DNA from: an uncultured bacterium
GTDB taxonomy: Bacteria > Verrucomicrobiota > Kiritimatiellia > CAIKKV01 > CAITUY01
Direction of reading: 5' to 3'
Length of the DNA stretch: 46,208 bases
Assembly: GCA_903908715.1 (NCBI GenBank)
Contig: CAIVSY010000072.1
Location: forward strand, 1-46,208
A program made the translations under genes and the position numbers. Under the pieces are notes generated by a model. It searched no databases and had not been told where the DNA came from. It saw only the letters and a program-made list of their open reading frames with translations. This document shows positions 9,001 to 17,716 of this stretch, one piece after another. Within the stretch, counting starts at the first letter, position 1, and the number at the start of each line of letters is the position of its first letter.

Positions 9001-9360
9001 ATGCATATACCTCAACTTTCACGGGTGGAAATCTACCGTCAGATCCGCGTGATTCTAGTACGCAGACTGATTGATATCGGCCGGCTCTGCATTGTTGTGA
9101 CAGGGTCCCGAATCCACGTGAAAGGCTCCCTCCAGTTCCTCCCGGGCGTCGCCGCCGCCATGACCCCGGGCACTGTCCAGGAAATCTTCAAGGAAATCCG
9201 GAGCATACGATCCATCACAGCCGTCGACGCCAGCCTGGACAACTGGATGCTGACCAACAAGATCACCCAGACATGGGTGCCGATCCAGGCTGCACAGACA
9301 ACAGAGGCCAGGGAGTCCGCAGAACCCACCATCTTGTTCGGCTGCAACGAATCCAGCTGA
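9001..9360 (+). CDS. Small BON-like protein of unknown function
   Basis: This is a 119-residue soluble protein with no signal peptide. Its pattern is two strands around GRLCIVVTGSRIHVKGSL, then a helix and a closing strand SITAVDASLDNWM. It resembles the BON domain, in which a helix and paired strands carry hVxGxV-type motifs. That resemblance is my reading of the pattern and not a database match. It begins one base after the receiver gene stop, so the two are almost certainly co-translated and probably act together. The C-terminal 30 residues are Thr/Ser/Glu-rich and look disordered. Confidence 0.7.
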   Translation: MHIPQLSRVEIYRQIRVILVRRLIDIGRLCIVVTGSRIHVKGSLQFLPGVAAAMTPGTVQEIFKEIRSIRSITAVDASLDNWMLTNKITQTWVPIQAAQTTEARESAEPTILFGCNESS

Positions 9361-9411
9361 AATTCCAGACTCCTTGCAGGCCACGCCCACCCGAATCCCT
9401 ATTGAGCGCAC

Positions 9412-10392
9412 ATGAATCTGGAACCCTATCCCCTGATCCTGAGCCCCGCCTACAAAAACTACATCTGGGGCGGCAACCGCATCCCCGCCACATTTAACCG
9501 TACCCTCCCGCCGGGCATCTACGCCGAGTCCTGGGAACTTTCAGACCGCCCCGACGGCATGGCAACCGTAAACAACGGCCCCCTCCAGGGGACTACACTG
9601 GCCGATTGCGTCACACATCTCGGCCACGATCTGCTCGGTCACGGCGCCTGCCAGTCATCGCTCCCGATCCTCGTCAAACTGATCGATGCCCGGGAACGGC
9701 TGAGCATACAGGTTCATCCGGACAACGAATCCGCGGCCGGAGGCTTTGGCGAAGCGAAGACCGAAGCCTGGCATATCCTGGCCGCCAACCCGGGAAGCCG
9801 TGTCTACGCCGGTCTCAAGCCCGGCACCGATCGCTCCTCGTTCCTCACCGCCCTGAACAGTGGCAACCTGGAGGAATGCCTCAACACCATTCCGGTCCAG
9901 GCCGGCGATACTATCTTTATTCCGGGAGGCCGCGTCCACGCCATCGGGGAAGGACTGCTCCTGCTGGAAGTCCAGCAGAACTCGAACACCACCTACCGCG
10001 TGTACGACTGGGGTCGACTGGGCCATGACGGTAAACCAAGGGAATTACATATCGAACAGGCCCTGCGCGTCATCCGCTGGCAGGATTCCGACCCGGTAAA
10101 AACCACACCCTGGTCCGTTACAAGTGCCGCTCATGTCACCACGACCATCCTGACGGAGTGCCCGTTCTTCCGGATCGAACGCGTGGAACTGGGCGGGCCG
10201 TTCGAGGTCCGCCACAACGGAGCCGGATTCCATGCGATCTTCACCCTGGAGGACGCAATCGAAGTGGAAACCGCGGCCGGCACCGAGGTGATTCCCCGCG
10301 GACGCACCTGCCTGATCCCGGCCCTGCTGAACCGCTACACCCTTCATCCGGCAGGGACCCGGACCCATCTGCTCCGGATCAGCCCGCCCTAG
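9412..10392 (+). CDS. manA: Mannose-6-phosphate isomerase, class I (short bacterial type)
   Basis: It interconverts mannose-6-phosphate and fructose-6-phosphate with a zinc ion in a cupin barrel. Evidence: the N-terminal LSPAYKNYIWGG, the metal-binding segment LSIQVHPDN (His102), the loop GDTIFIPGGRVHAIGEG, and LLEVQQNSNTTYRVYDWGR. The 326 residues match the short Bacillus-type ManA. It supplies or consumes mannose for envelope sugars. Its TAG stop is the first part of the hairpin element at 10389-10524. Confidence 0.92.
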   Translation: MNLEPYPLILSPAYKNYIWGGNRIPATFNRTLPPGIYAESWELSDRPDGMATVNNGPLQGTTLADCVTHLGHDLLGHGACQSSLPILVKLIDARERLSIQVHPDNESAAGGFGEAKTEAWHILAANPGSRVYAGLKPGTDRSSFLTALNSGNLEECLNTIPVQAGDTIFIPGGRVHAIGEGLLLLEVQQNSNTTYRVYDWGRLGHDGKPRELHIEQALRVIRWQDSDPVKTTPWSVTSAAHVTTTILTECPFFRIERVELGGPFEVRHNGAGFHAIFTLEDAIEVETAAGTEVIPRGRTCLIPALLNRYTLHPAGTRTHLLRISPP

Positions 10393-10524
10393 CAGCCCGC
10401 TGAAAAAGGAGCATCTTTCTGGTGTAGCCGTGCCTGATAAGGCGTAGCCTCTCGATTTGCGGTCCTTCTTAATGGCCGACCACCGCTTATCAGCGGCGGC
10501 TACGGTTTTTCAACGGGCTGCTAG
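10389..10524. mobile_element. 136-bp MITE-like hairpin between manA and dacA
   Basis: The outer arms CTAGCAGCCCG...GAAAAA (10389-10407) and TTTTTC...CGGGCTGCTAG (10506-10524) are inverted repeats with one mismatch. A second, inner inverted pair (GTAGCCG...TGATAAG) makes the element almost fully self-complementary. The ends read CTAG on both sides, which may be a target duplication or part of the terminal repeat. It supplies the TAG stop codons of both convergent neighbours, and its T/A runs beside GC stems could act as a two-way terminator. There is no coding capacity. Confidence 0.7.
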
Positions 10525-11582
10525 AGGGTCCTGCGATTGGATCGACCCATCACCCAGGCAACCACGCCGGCAACCACCAAACCGCCGAGCAACCCCAGCA
10601 GCGACGGCAGGATCCAACCGTTCGCCTTCACCGGCTCCTCCTCGATCTCACCCGCAGGAGCGGGAAGATCCATCGCATTCGTCACCGCAGGTTGCGGAGG
10701 CGGGAGCGGAGGCAATGCAGCGAAACCCCTGGACATCAGTTCCGCCGCCTTGGCATCACGCACCTTGCGATCCCGACTGCCCAGCACCACCGCAATCACA
10801 CGCCGTCCTTCCCGCTCCGCCGTGGCTACGATCGAAAATCCGCCCGCCGTGAAGTAACCGGTCTTCAATCCATCGCACCCCTGGTACGAGCCTAGTAGAT
10901 GATTATGATTGCGCATGATGAAGGTGTCGTTGCGAAACCCCCGCTCCCGAGTGGAGGTGTAGCGCAGAATGTCGGTACTCTGCACCAAGGCCCGCGCAAG
11001 GATCGCCAGGTCCCGGGCGGTGGAAACATCCGCGCCCTGCCCGCTGGCAGGCGGCAACCCGTGCACGGAATGGAACTCCGTATTCGTCATTCCCAGCTCC
11101 GAGGCCTTGGCATTCATCATTGCAACAAAGGAATCTGTCCCGCCGGCCACATGCAGGGCCAGCGCAACAGCCGCATCGTTGGCCGACTGGATCATGAGCG
11201 CATACAGCAGATCCTCGATCGGAAATGACTCGTTTTCCTTGAGATAGACCTGGGAACCGCCCATGCGGGATGCGGCCGCGGTAACATTGACACTGTTGCT
11301 GAGGCCCGCCTGACCGCCTTGAACCTTCTCCAGGATGACCAGCATGTCCATCAGCTTGATCACGCTCGCGGGATACCCCTGCGCATCCGCCTTGTCTTCC
11401 ACCAGCACCTGCCCCGTCGCGGCATCCACCACGATGGCCCCGAGATAGGGGTCTGCCGATCTCGACGCCAGCGCCGCCCGCCCGCCGGACTTCCGGGCCG
11501 TCGTCTGCGCCCCGGCAAGCCCCGCCGCCAACAAGACCGCGATACCCGCCGCCCATCCTCCACGCCAGATCAAGCTCTTCAT
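10521..11582 (-). CDS. D-alanyl-D-alanine carboxypeptidase (peptidase S11, PBP5/6 type)
   Basis: This penicillin-binding protein trims the terminal D-Ala of peptidoglycan stem peptides outside the inner membrane. The 353 residues start with a signal peptide (about 1-27). The three active-site boxes follow: Ser73-x-x-Lys76 (SVIK), Ser133-Ala-Asn135, and Lys240-Thr-Gly242. A C-terminal transmembrane helix (GLLGGLVVAGVVAWVM) ends in a basic tail and anchors it, replacing the amphipathic anchor of PBP5. The stop codon TAG lies inside the hairpin element at 10389-10524. It is 3 bases downstream of the SGNH hydrolase gene, so the two form an operon. Confidence 0.9.
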   Translation of the reverse strand: MKSLIWRGGWAAGIAVLLAAGLAGAQTTARKSGGRAALASRSADPYLGAIVVDAATGQVLVEDKADAQGYPASVIKLMDMLVILEKVQGGQAGLSNSVNVTAAASRMGGSQVYLKENESFPIEDLLYALMIQSANDAAVALALHVAGGTDSFVAMMNAKASELGMTNTEFHSVHGLPPASGQGADVSTARDLAILARALVQSTDILRYTSTRERGFRNDTFIMRNHNHLLGSYQGCDGLKTGYFTAGGFSIVATAEREGRRVIAVVLGSRDRKVRDAKAAELMSRGFAALPPLPPPQPAVTNAMDLPAPAGEIEEEPVKANGWILPSLLGLLGGLVVAGVVAWVMGRSNRRTL

Positions 11583-11585
11583 GTC

Positions 11586-12233
11586 CTACCCTTTCGCGCC
11601 AATGGCTTTCAAGAACGCCTTCGCCAGCACCATGTGCCCGGTCATGTTCGGATGCACGCGGTCCCAGGCCAGCTCGGCCGGATACATCGTCGCGAGTACT
11701 CTCGCGAACGCCGCCTGCGTGTCGACAAGGACAGTCCCGTGCTTCTTCGCCACCTGTTTGACAATCCCGCCGTATTCATCCATCCGCGCACGCATGGCAT
11801 CCCTGGGGTTCGGCTCGATGTAGTAGGGAGTCATCAGCACAAGGCCCTTGACCAACGGCAGGGTCCGGACCACCAGTTCGTCCAGCGTCGCCCTGTATTC
11901 CCGCGGCAACACAAGCTCCTCTCTCCGCAGAGGACTGTCGAACTGCCGCCACACATCGTTGATCCCGATCATGATGGAGACCCAGTCGGGCTTGAGGGCG
12001 ATGACATCCGTATCCCAGCGTGCCTTCAGGTCCCGGACGGTATTCCCGCTGGTGCCCACGTTCATCACCCGGATCCTTTGCGCGGGATAGGCAGTCTGCA
12101 GCAACGCGTTGACCAGTAAAACATAGCCGTTGCCAAGGGCATCGTTTCGCGCCTCGCCCACCGGTCTCGCGCGGCCGCAGTCGGTAATGGAATCCCCAAT
12201 CATCAATAATTTGCAGTTCCTTGCCAGTTTCAT
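11586..12233 (-). CDS. SGNH/GDSL-family hydrolase
   Basis: This is a 215-residue esterase/lipase-fold hydrolase. It has the block I motif [11 protein letters not shown] with the nucleophilic Ser, block II Gly in NVGTSGNTV, block III GINDVW with Asn, and block V Asp/His in [11 protein letters not shown]. No signal peptide is visible. I chose ATG 12233 because GGAGGAGAG lies at ideal distance; ATGs further upstream lack a site. Members act on acyl or acetyl esters, often on polysaccharides. The substrate here is unknown. It is first in an operon with the D,D-carboxypeptidase, which suggests but does not prove a cell-wall role. Confidence 0.87.
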   Translation of the reverse strand: MKLARNCKLLMIGDSITDCGRARPVGEARNDALGNGYVLLVNALLQTAYPAQRIRVMNVGTSGNTVRDLKARWDTDVIALKPDWVSIMIGINDVWRQFDSPLRREELVLPREYRATLDELVVRTLPLVKGLVLMTPYYIEPNPRDAMRARMDEYGGIVKQVAKKHGTVLVDTQAAFARVLATMYPAELAWDRVHPNMTGHMVLAKAFLKAIGAKG

Positions 12234-12261
12234 TCTCTCCTCCATGCGGAAATCGCCACGG

Positions 12262-12291
12262 ACTCTATCCCATCCCGGGCCCGGCATTCAA
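12262..12291 (-). promoter_or_regulatory. Sigma70-like promoter for the SGNH hydrolase operon
   Basis: On the minus strand TTGAAT (12291-12286) and TAGAGT (12267-12262) are separated by 18 bases, placing transcription start about 20 bases before the ATG at 12233. Confidence 0.5.
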
Positions 12292-12440
12292 TCAATGTTT
12301 GCGGTTACAGTCTGTTCAGAATCATCCGATGCTTCCGGCATGGCCTGCAAGTGCCGGCGGACGGAGTGCGTACTCCACCGTGTTCCTCTTACGGCAGGAA
12401 GGTTTTTCCTCTTGTCGCAAAACCAGTCCTGCGCGATCCT

Positions 12441-12983
12441 ATGTTCATGAAACCGGCGTTCGCAATCCTTTTCCTCGCCATTGCCTGCCTGGGGTTGCCC
12501 GTCAACGGAGGAACCAACATGACCGTCACCGTCCGTTTGCTGAACGAACAGGGAGTTCTCACCGCGCCGCAAGCCGTACCCGTGGTTGTGCGCACAGAAG
12601 CGGAATGGAAACAGCGACTCACGCCCGAGCAATATCGCGTCACCCGACGCCAGGGTACGGAACCGCCATTCTGCGGTGTCTTCCATGACCACAAGAAGCC
12701 CGGCCGCTATGATTGCGTCTGCTGCGGATTACCGCTCTTCGATGCCTCCGCGAAGTTTGATTCCGGCACCGGCTGGCCCAGTTTCTTCCAACCGGTTGCG
12801 CCGGAAAACGTGGCCACACGCACGGATCAGAGCCACGGGATGGATCGCACGGAAATCCTCTGCGCGCGCTGCCACGCACATCTGGGGCATGTGTTCGAGG
12901 ACGGGCCAAAACCCACCGGACTGCGGTATTGCCTCAACTCCGCCTCCCTGGTCTTTGTGCCATCCGGGAAGCCTGCAAAGTAA
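12441..12983 (+). CDS. msrB: Peptide-methionine (R)-S-oxide reductase, exported
   Basis: It reduces methionine-R-sulfoxide in oxidised proteins. The 180 residues begin with a signal peptide ([19 protein letters not shown]), so the enzyme should act outside the cytoplasm. The structural zinc site is Cys92/Cys95 and Cys141/Cys144. The fold signature GTGWPSF is present, and the catalytic Cys is Cys164 in RYCLNSASL. Cys78 in PPFCG may serve as the resolving cysteine. ATG 12441 is chosen because it opens the signal peptide; ATG 12447 is an alternative, and no good ribosome site is seen for either. It is divergent from the SGNH hydrolase operon. Confidence 0.9.
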   Translation: MFMKPAFAILFLAIACLGLPVNGGTNMTVTVRLLNEQGVLTAPQAVPVVVRTEAEWKQRLTPEQYRVTRRQGTEPPFCGVFHDHKKPGRYDCVCCGLPLFDASAKFDSGTGWPSFFQPVAPENVATRTDQSHGMDRTEILCARCHAHLGHVFEDGPKPTGLRYCLNSASLVFVPSGKPAK

Positions 12984-13031
12984 CCCGCGGCCGCCCCGAC
13001 GCCTCGATCGCATTCGCGGAATACCGCCCGC

Positions 13032-14096
13032 TCACCGTCCGGGAATGAAACTCTGCCCGGGCTTGAGGTCCACCAGGAAGGCCGCCAGCAGATCGGAGAC
13101 CTGGTCCAGGTCGTCCAACGAAATGACCTCGACCGGTGTATGCATGTACCGGTTCGGGATACTCACCAACGCCGCCGCCACACCGGCCTTGTTTACCTGC
13201 ATGGCATTGGCATCGGTCCCCGTGGCCCGCGGCTCCGCGGTCATCTGGAACTTGATCTTCCGCTTCTTGGCCGTCGCCTCGAGCATCCGCCCGAGCACCG
13301 GATTGATGTTAGGGCCGCGATGCAAGACCGGTCCGTTCCCCAGTTTGCATTCACCGGTCCGCTTGGGGTCCGTGCCTGGGAAGTCGGACGCGAACCCGAC
13401 ATCCACGGCAATGCCGACATGCGGGTCGATACCGTACGCACTCGTCTGCGCGCCGCGCAGCCCGAGTTCCTCCTGCACACTGGTCACCCCGTACACCCCC
13501 ACGTCCAGCTTGCGGCCCTTGAGCTTCCGCAACGTCTCCGCCACAACAAAGGCGCCGGCCCGATCATCAAAACCCCGCCCCACAACCAGGTTGTTCTTCA
13601 TCCGCTCAAAGCCGGCATTGACTGTAACGTAGTCGCCCACCGCGACTTCCTTCTCCGCGTCCTTGCGGTTCCGGGCGCCAATATCAATCCAGACCTCGTG
13701 CATCTTCAGCGCCTTGCCGCGCTCCTCGGGCTCCATCAGATGGATCGGCTTGCGGCCGAATACGCCGAACACCGGCCCCTTCTCTCCATGAATCGTCACA
13801 CGCTGTCCCGCTGTCACCGCCGGATCCACACCCCCAACCCCGGCAATGTAGATGTACCCCTTGTCATCGATGTGCATGACCATGAAACCGATTTCATCAC
13901 AATGCCCGGAAAGCATGACCCGGAAAGAGGCCTTGGGATTCACCACGCCAATCACGTTGCCGTGCACATCGAGGCGAACTTCGTCACAATACGGCTTCAT
14001 ATACCGCCGGAGCCTGTCCTGGACGCGCCACTCGAAACCCGAGGGGCTGGCCTCGCCGATCAGTTGCTTGAGAAGTTCCAAGGATTCGTTCTGCAT
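13032..14096 (-). CDS. M42-family metallo-aminopeptidase
   Basis: This 354-residue protein belongs to the glutamyl/tetrahedral aminopeptidase (FrvX, PepA-like) family that degrades short peptides in the cytoplasm. The two-metal site is visible in LSGHCDEIGFMV (His65, Asp67), GRGFDDRAG (bridging Asp), SVQEELGLRGA (catalytic and metal Glu) and VDVGFASD (metal Asp), with the final His in NRYMHTPVE. ATG 14096 is chosen because AAAGGAAG lies six bases upstream. The open frame on the opposite strand across this gene is a codon-usage shadow. Confidence 0.9.
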   Translation of the reverse strand: MQNESLELLKQLIGEASPSGFEWRVQDRLRRYMKPYCDEVRLDVHGNVIGVVNPKASFRVMLSGHCDEIGFMVMHIDDKGYIYIAGVGGVDPAVTAGQRVTIHGEKGPVFGVFGRKPIHLMEPEERGKALKMHEVWIDIGARNRKDAEKEVAVGDYVTVNAGFERMKNNLVVGRGFDDRAGAFVVAETLRKLKGRKLDVGVYGVTSVQEELGLRGAQTSAYGIDPHVGIAVDVGFASDFPGTDPKRTGECKLGNGPVLHRGPNINPVLGRMLEATAKKRKIKFQMTAEPRATGTDANAMQVNKAGVAAALVSIPNRYMHTPVEVISLDDLDQVSDLLAAFLVDLKPGQSFIPGR

Positions 14097-14125
14097 GGTC
14101 ATCTTCCTTTCCGGATAATCGGGAA

Positions 14126-14153
14126 AAGGTATCATCCCCGCCCGAATCGTCAA
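14126..14153 (-). promoter_or_regulatory. Sigma70-like promoter for the M42 aminopeptidase
   Basis: On the minus strand TTGACG (14153-14148) and TACCTT (14131-14126) are separated by 16 bases, about 30 bases before the start codon at 14096. Confidence 0.55.
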
Positions 14154-14234
14154 CACCAACCCGCCACGGTTCTTGACACCCCGCGGCCTCTCGGTCATGG
14201 TGTGGATCATTGTGAACGCACGGGAGTTCCTGCC

Positions 14235-15431
14235 ATGTCATTAACCCTTCATCTGAAAACTGGTCGCGACATCCCCATTCTCCGCGGACACCCCTGGATC
14301 ATGTCCGGCGCCATCGCGCGACAGGAAGGGGACGCGGCGGCAGATGAAGCCGATGTCCTCGCCGCCTCCGGCTCATTCCTCGGACGCGCCACCCTCCACC
14401 CCGCCTCGGAAATCCGGGCCCGGATCTTCGATACTCGCCCGGAAGCCCGCCTGGACGAAAAAGGAATCCTCGAACGGCTCACGCTCGCGAAGGAACGCCG
14501 CGCCCATTGGATGGCCGCCGGACCTGACGGCGCCGAGCGTCTGGTCTTCTCCGAGAGTGACGGACTCCCCGGCCTGATCCTCGACCGCTTCGCCGACACA
14601 CTGGTGTTCCAACTTCTCACAGCCCCCTGGGAACGGCGGCGCACAGCACTGCTGGAGGCGCTTGTCGCCGTGTTCCGCCCCTCCACCATCTGGGAACGCT
14701 CCGATGCGGATGTCCGTCGCCACGAGGGTCTGGAACCCCGCCGCGGCCTTGCCTGGGGCGCCCCCCTCGCTGGTCCCATACCGTTCCGGGAGGGGGACTG
14801 GCAGTTCCTGGCCGATGTGGAAAACGGGCACAAGACCGGATTTTACCTGGACCAGAGCGTCAGCCGTCATGCCCTGTCCACCTGGGTCCGCCGGCTCGGC
14901 TCCCCGCGCGTCCTGAATGTCTTCGCCTACACCGACACCTTCGGCCTCATCGCACTGGCCGCAGGCGCCTCCTCCGTGCTCTCCATGGACTCCTCCGCGC
15001 CCGCGCGCGATATGGCAAGCCGCATGCAGGCGCTGAATCCAGCCTGCGAATCCGCCCGGTGGGAATACCGCATCGCCGATGCCTTCGCGGCCCTGCGACA
15101 GTTGCGGGATGCCGCCCGCCAGTTCGACCTGATCATTCTCGACCCGCCCCGCCTGGTGAACCGCAAGAGCAAGGTGCAGGAAGGATTGCGCGCATACAAG
15201 GATATCAACCTGCTCGCCTGCAAACTGCTCGCACCCGGCGGGATCCTGTTCACCTTCTCCTGCAGTGGCCTGGTGGATCGAACCCTTTTCGGGAAGGTCA
15301 TTGAGGGCGCCGCACGCGATGCCCGCCGTCCGCTGCAATTCCTGGCCGACCTCGGCCAGCCTCCCGACCATCCGCGAAAGCCGGGATTCCCGGAGTCGGA
15401 GTACCTGAAAGGGTTCATTGCCGGAGTTTAA
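14235..15431 (+). CDS. rlmI: Class I SAM-dependent 23S rRNA (cytosine) methyltransferase, RlmI-like
   Basis: It is predicted to make m5C at position 1962 (E. coli numbering) of 23S rRNA. The 398 residues have an N-terminal PUA-like RNA-binding domain (about 1-75), a linking domain with VFSESDGLPGLILDRF, and a Rossmann methyltransferase. The methyltransferase shows HKTGFYLDQS, VLNVFAYTDTFGLIAL (SAM loop), IILDPPRL and the catalytic Cys in TFSCSG. ATG 14235 with GGGAG upstream opens the PUA domain. TTGACA at 14173-14178 may be its -35, though the -10 is poor. It ends 7 bases from the convergent symporter gene. The exact target base is inferred from family. Confidence 0.85.
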   Translation: MSLTLHLKTGRDIPILRGHPWIMSGAIARQEGDAAADEADVLAASGSFLGRATLHPASEIRARIFDTRPEARLDEKGILERLTLAKERRAHWMAAGPDGAERLVFSESDGLPGLILDRFADTLVFQLLTAPWERRRTALLEALVAVFRPSTIWERSDADVRRHEGLEPRRGLAWGAPLAGPIPFREGDWQFLADVENGHKTGFYLDQSVSRHALSTWVRRLGSPRVLNVFAYTDTFGLIALAAGASSVLSMDSSAPARDMASRMQALNPACESARWEYRIADAFAALRQLRDAARQFDLIILDPPRLVNRKSKVQEGLRAYKDINLLACKLLAPGGILFTFSCSGLVDRTLFGKVIEGAARDARRPLQFLADLGQPPDHPRKPGFPESEYLKGFIAGV

Positions 15432-15438
15432 TCCGGCA

Positions 15439-17625
15439 TCAGGCGGGTTTGTCCTGCCCGTCCGCCGCGGATTTACCCGCATGCGGGCTGACCGGATGCG
15501 CCTCGGGAATCAGGGTGTGTTCCACCTTCTCCACCAGCGCGACGTCATCCAGGCTGACATGCCCCGCCACTCGCCCGTCATCCAGCTTGTCGCGCTGCAG
15601 CTTGTCCAGATTGTCAAACAAGCGCCACAACCCCCGCACTCCGCCCCATGTGAACCAGATGGTACTGATGAATCCCACCAGCAGGCTCTGGACCACCGTG
15701 ACGTATTTCCAGTACAGATAAAAATATTCCCCGGGCCAGCGATAGAACAGGTTGGTTACCGCGACAAAGACAAACAGCCCGAACTGCAGCAGGGTGTAGA
15801 GGAACACCGACCAGGCCAGGATCCGGTCGCCCTTGGTGTACTCCGGCGTGATCCCCAGCAACACCTTCCAGCCACGCGCACGCGCCGGTGCCGTCTGCCC
15901 GCCAACCCCCGGATCCCTCGCATAGGCGCCGCGGTGCAGCATGCGATCGATATTGAATGACTCCCGGCTCGTCAGCAAAGACACAACCACATACAGGGTC
16001 AGCGACCCCAGCATCGTCAGGAAATACAGCTCCTGCCCGCTGATCGGGCATTTGTCCGGCCCTACAATCCAGTGGCAGAACGGCAGCCGTGCGCTTAGTC
16101 CCTCCAGTCCCGTTTTCAGCCCGGCCAGAACCGACGGAGCCTGCGCGGACAGCCACGGGTACACGCCCGACTGCCAGAAGGTCGTCAGCAGGAAACTGGC
16201 AATGCCGGCGCCGGCCCCGAACAGCATCGCCGCCCATGCGCCGGCTGTGGTCCCGCGCTTCCAATAGAGACCGCCGATAATGCACGCGCCCGCGCCGCCA
16301 AGGTAGATCGTCGCGGTCAGCGCCATGAACATCAGAATATAGGTCGTCTGACTGAACCAGTAACTGAACCACCAGGCGAAAATCGCCACGCCGGCAATGG
16401 ACCAGCGTAGCCATCGGATCTGGAGTTCAGGTGTCATGGCGTGCTTGCGCACCGGCAGGACCACATCCTGGACGAAGATACTGCCCCAGGAGTGCAGGTA
16501 GGTGGTATCCGTGCTGACCATGAGGAAAATCATCAAGGCCAGGAAAACCCCCGTTACTCCAACAGGCAGAATATGCCGCATCGCGATGGGGACCAGCATC
16601 TGGTTGCGCACTGCGGCGGTGGAGGCTTCGTCCCCCATCTGCACCCGCTCCACCAGTTCCTTCTGGATGGCTTGGGCTTGCGGGGCGAAATCAGGGTGAT
16701 TCATGCAAGTATATCCGGCCAGGGCAAGAAACAGGATCATCAGCGTGGTGAAGCCGCCGCGCCATGTCCCCAGTACGGCCCCCATCTTCTGCTCATGGGG
16801 TGAGGCAGCGGAACAGTTATACGCCTGCGCCCCCTGCCACGCCATCCGGCTGTAGACGGAACTGAAAATCCCGATGAGTACGAAAAGGATGTTGAAATCG
16901 GTCATCTTTGCCGTGTCGAAGGGATCAACAAAGGACAAGCCCGGACCGCGGGACATCATGACCTCCCGGAAGTGACCCATGCTGAAAACACCAAGGATCG
17001 CGGCTACAATTGCCGCGTACGCGAAGTAACCGTAGATCCCTTGCGCACAGTCGGTCACCATCGTTGTTACCTGCCCGCCTCGCAGGACAATCAACAATGC
17101 CACACCCAGAAAGGCAGCCATCAGAAAACTGAATGTGGAAACCTCGAACCCGAGGAACGGAAACGTTTCGGGAAACCGGCAGTAGTACAGCAGGAATCGT
17201 CCCCCAACGGCGGGGAAGATCGCGTAGTTGAGTACTCCGGAAAGATACGTGAGCATTCCGGCGAAGATCCGGAACCGGCGGGAATACCGCATCTCGAAGA
17301 ACTGCGCAAGGGTCATTGCCCGCGTTTCACGGAATCGGTAGACCACGAATCCCGTCAGCGTCATCAGCAGTGTGATCGGGGCCGATAACTGCCACCAGAA
17401 TCCCACGGCATAGCCCGACTTGTAGTACATCTCCACAAGAGCGATCACTGTGATGAGACCCAGGGCTGCCTCCCCGGATGCGACCGACACCAGGTAACGA
17501 TCCGCCACGCGACCCGCCGCCAGGAAATCGGCCACACCCCGCATATAGCGCTGGGTGCGCCAGCCGATCCACACGATCGCCAGCAACGGCACAAGTAACA
17601 TCAACCAGTCGATCCAGTGTAACAT
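15439..17625 (-). CDS. Sodium:solute symporter (SSS family), large
   Basis: This is an inner-membrane transporter of 728 residues with about 14 hydrophobic segments and the LeuT-like SSS core. Family features are an N-terminal helix, then RYMRGVADFLAAGR, a conserved loop near VASGEAALGLITVIALVE, and a core helix with STDTTYLHSWGSIFVQDVV. After the core come two extra membrane segments (LAWSVFLYTLLQFGLFVFVAV and a following one) and a charged cytoplasmic tail with many Asp/Glu/Lys. The substrate cannot be read from sequence. This PVC-type branch often carries sugars or organic acids. It is transcribed alone; TTGCAA-18-TATTGC upstream on the minus strand is a possible promoter. Confidence 0.88.
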   Translation of the reverse strand: MLHWIDWLMLLVPLLAIVWIGWRTQRYMRGVADFLAAGRVADRYLVSVASGEAALGLITVIALVEMYYKSGYAVGFWWQLSAPITLLMTLTGFVVYRFRETRAMTLAQFFEMRYSRRFRIFAGMLTYLSGVLNYAIFPAVGGRFLLYYCRFPETFPFLGFEVSTFSFLMAAFLGVALLIVLRGGQVTTMVTDCAQGIYGYFAYAAIVAAILGVFSMGHFREVMMSRGPGLSFVDPFDTAKMTDFNILFVLIGIFSSVYSRMAWQGAQAYNCSAASPHEQKMGAVLGTWRGGFTTLMILFLALAGYTCMNHPDFAPQAQAIQKELVERVQMGDEASTAAVRNQMLVPIAMRHILPVGVTGVFLALMIFLMVSTDTTYLHSWGSIFVQDVVLPVRKHAMTPELQIRWLRWSIAGVAIFAWWFSYWFSQTTYILMFMALTATIYLGGAGACIIGGLYWKRGTTAGAWAAMLFGAGAGIASFLLTTFWQSGVYPWLSAQAPSVLAGLKTGLEGLSARLPFCHWIVGPDKCPISGQELYFLTMLGSLTLYVVVSLLTSRESFNIDRMLHRGAYARDPGVGGQTAPARARGWKVLLGITPEYTKGDRILAWSVFLYTLLQFGLFVFVAVTNLFYRWPGEYFYLYWKYVTVVQSLLVGFISTIWFTWGGVRGLWRLFDNLDKLQRDKLDDGRVAGHVSLDDVALVEKVEHTLIPEAHPVSPHAGKSAADGQDKPA

Positions 17626-17716
17626 TCCGTTCCGCTCCCATCCGAGAGATCACCAGCAATAGCACGGCGGAGTGCTGCCTTGCAATGCCTTGTCTTTCCG
17701 CCCGCCTTTCTCCATC

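Noticed and set aside
13140..14234. Long open plus-strand frame joined to the rlmI frame
   Set aside because: It runs antisense to the well-supported M42 aminopeptidase. The true rlmI start is ATG 14235 at the PUA domain; the extension is a GC-rich codon shadow.
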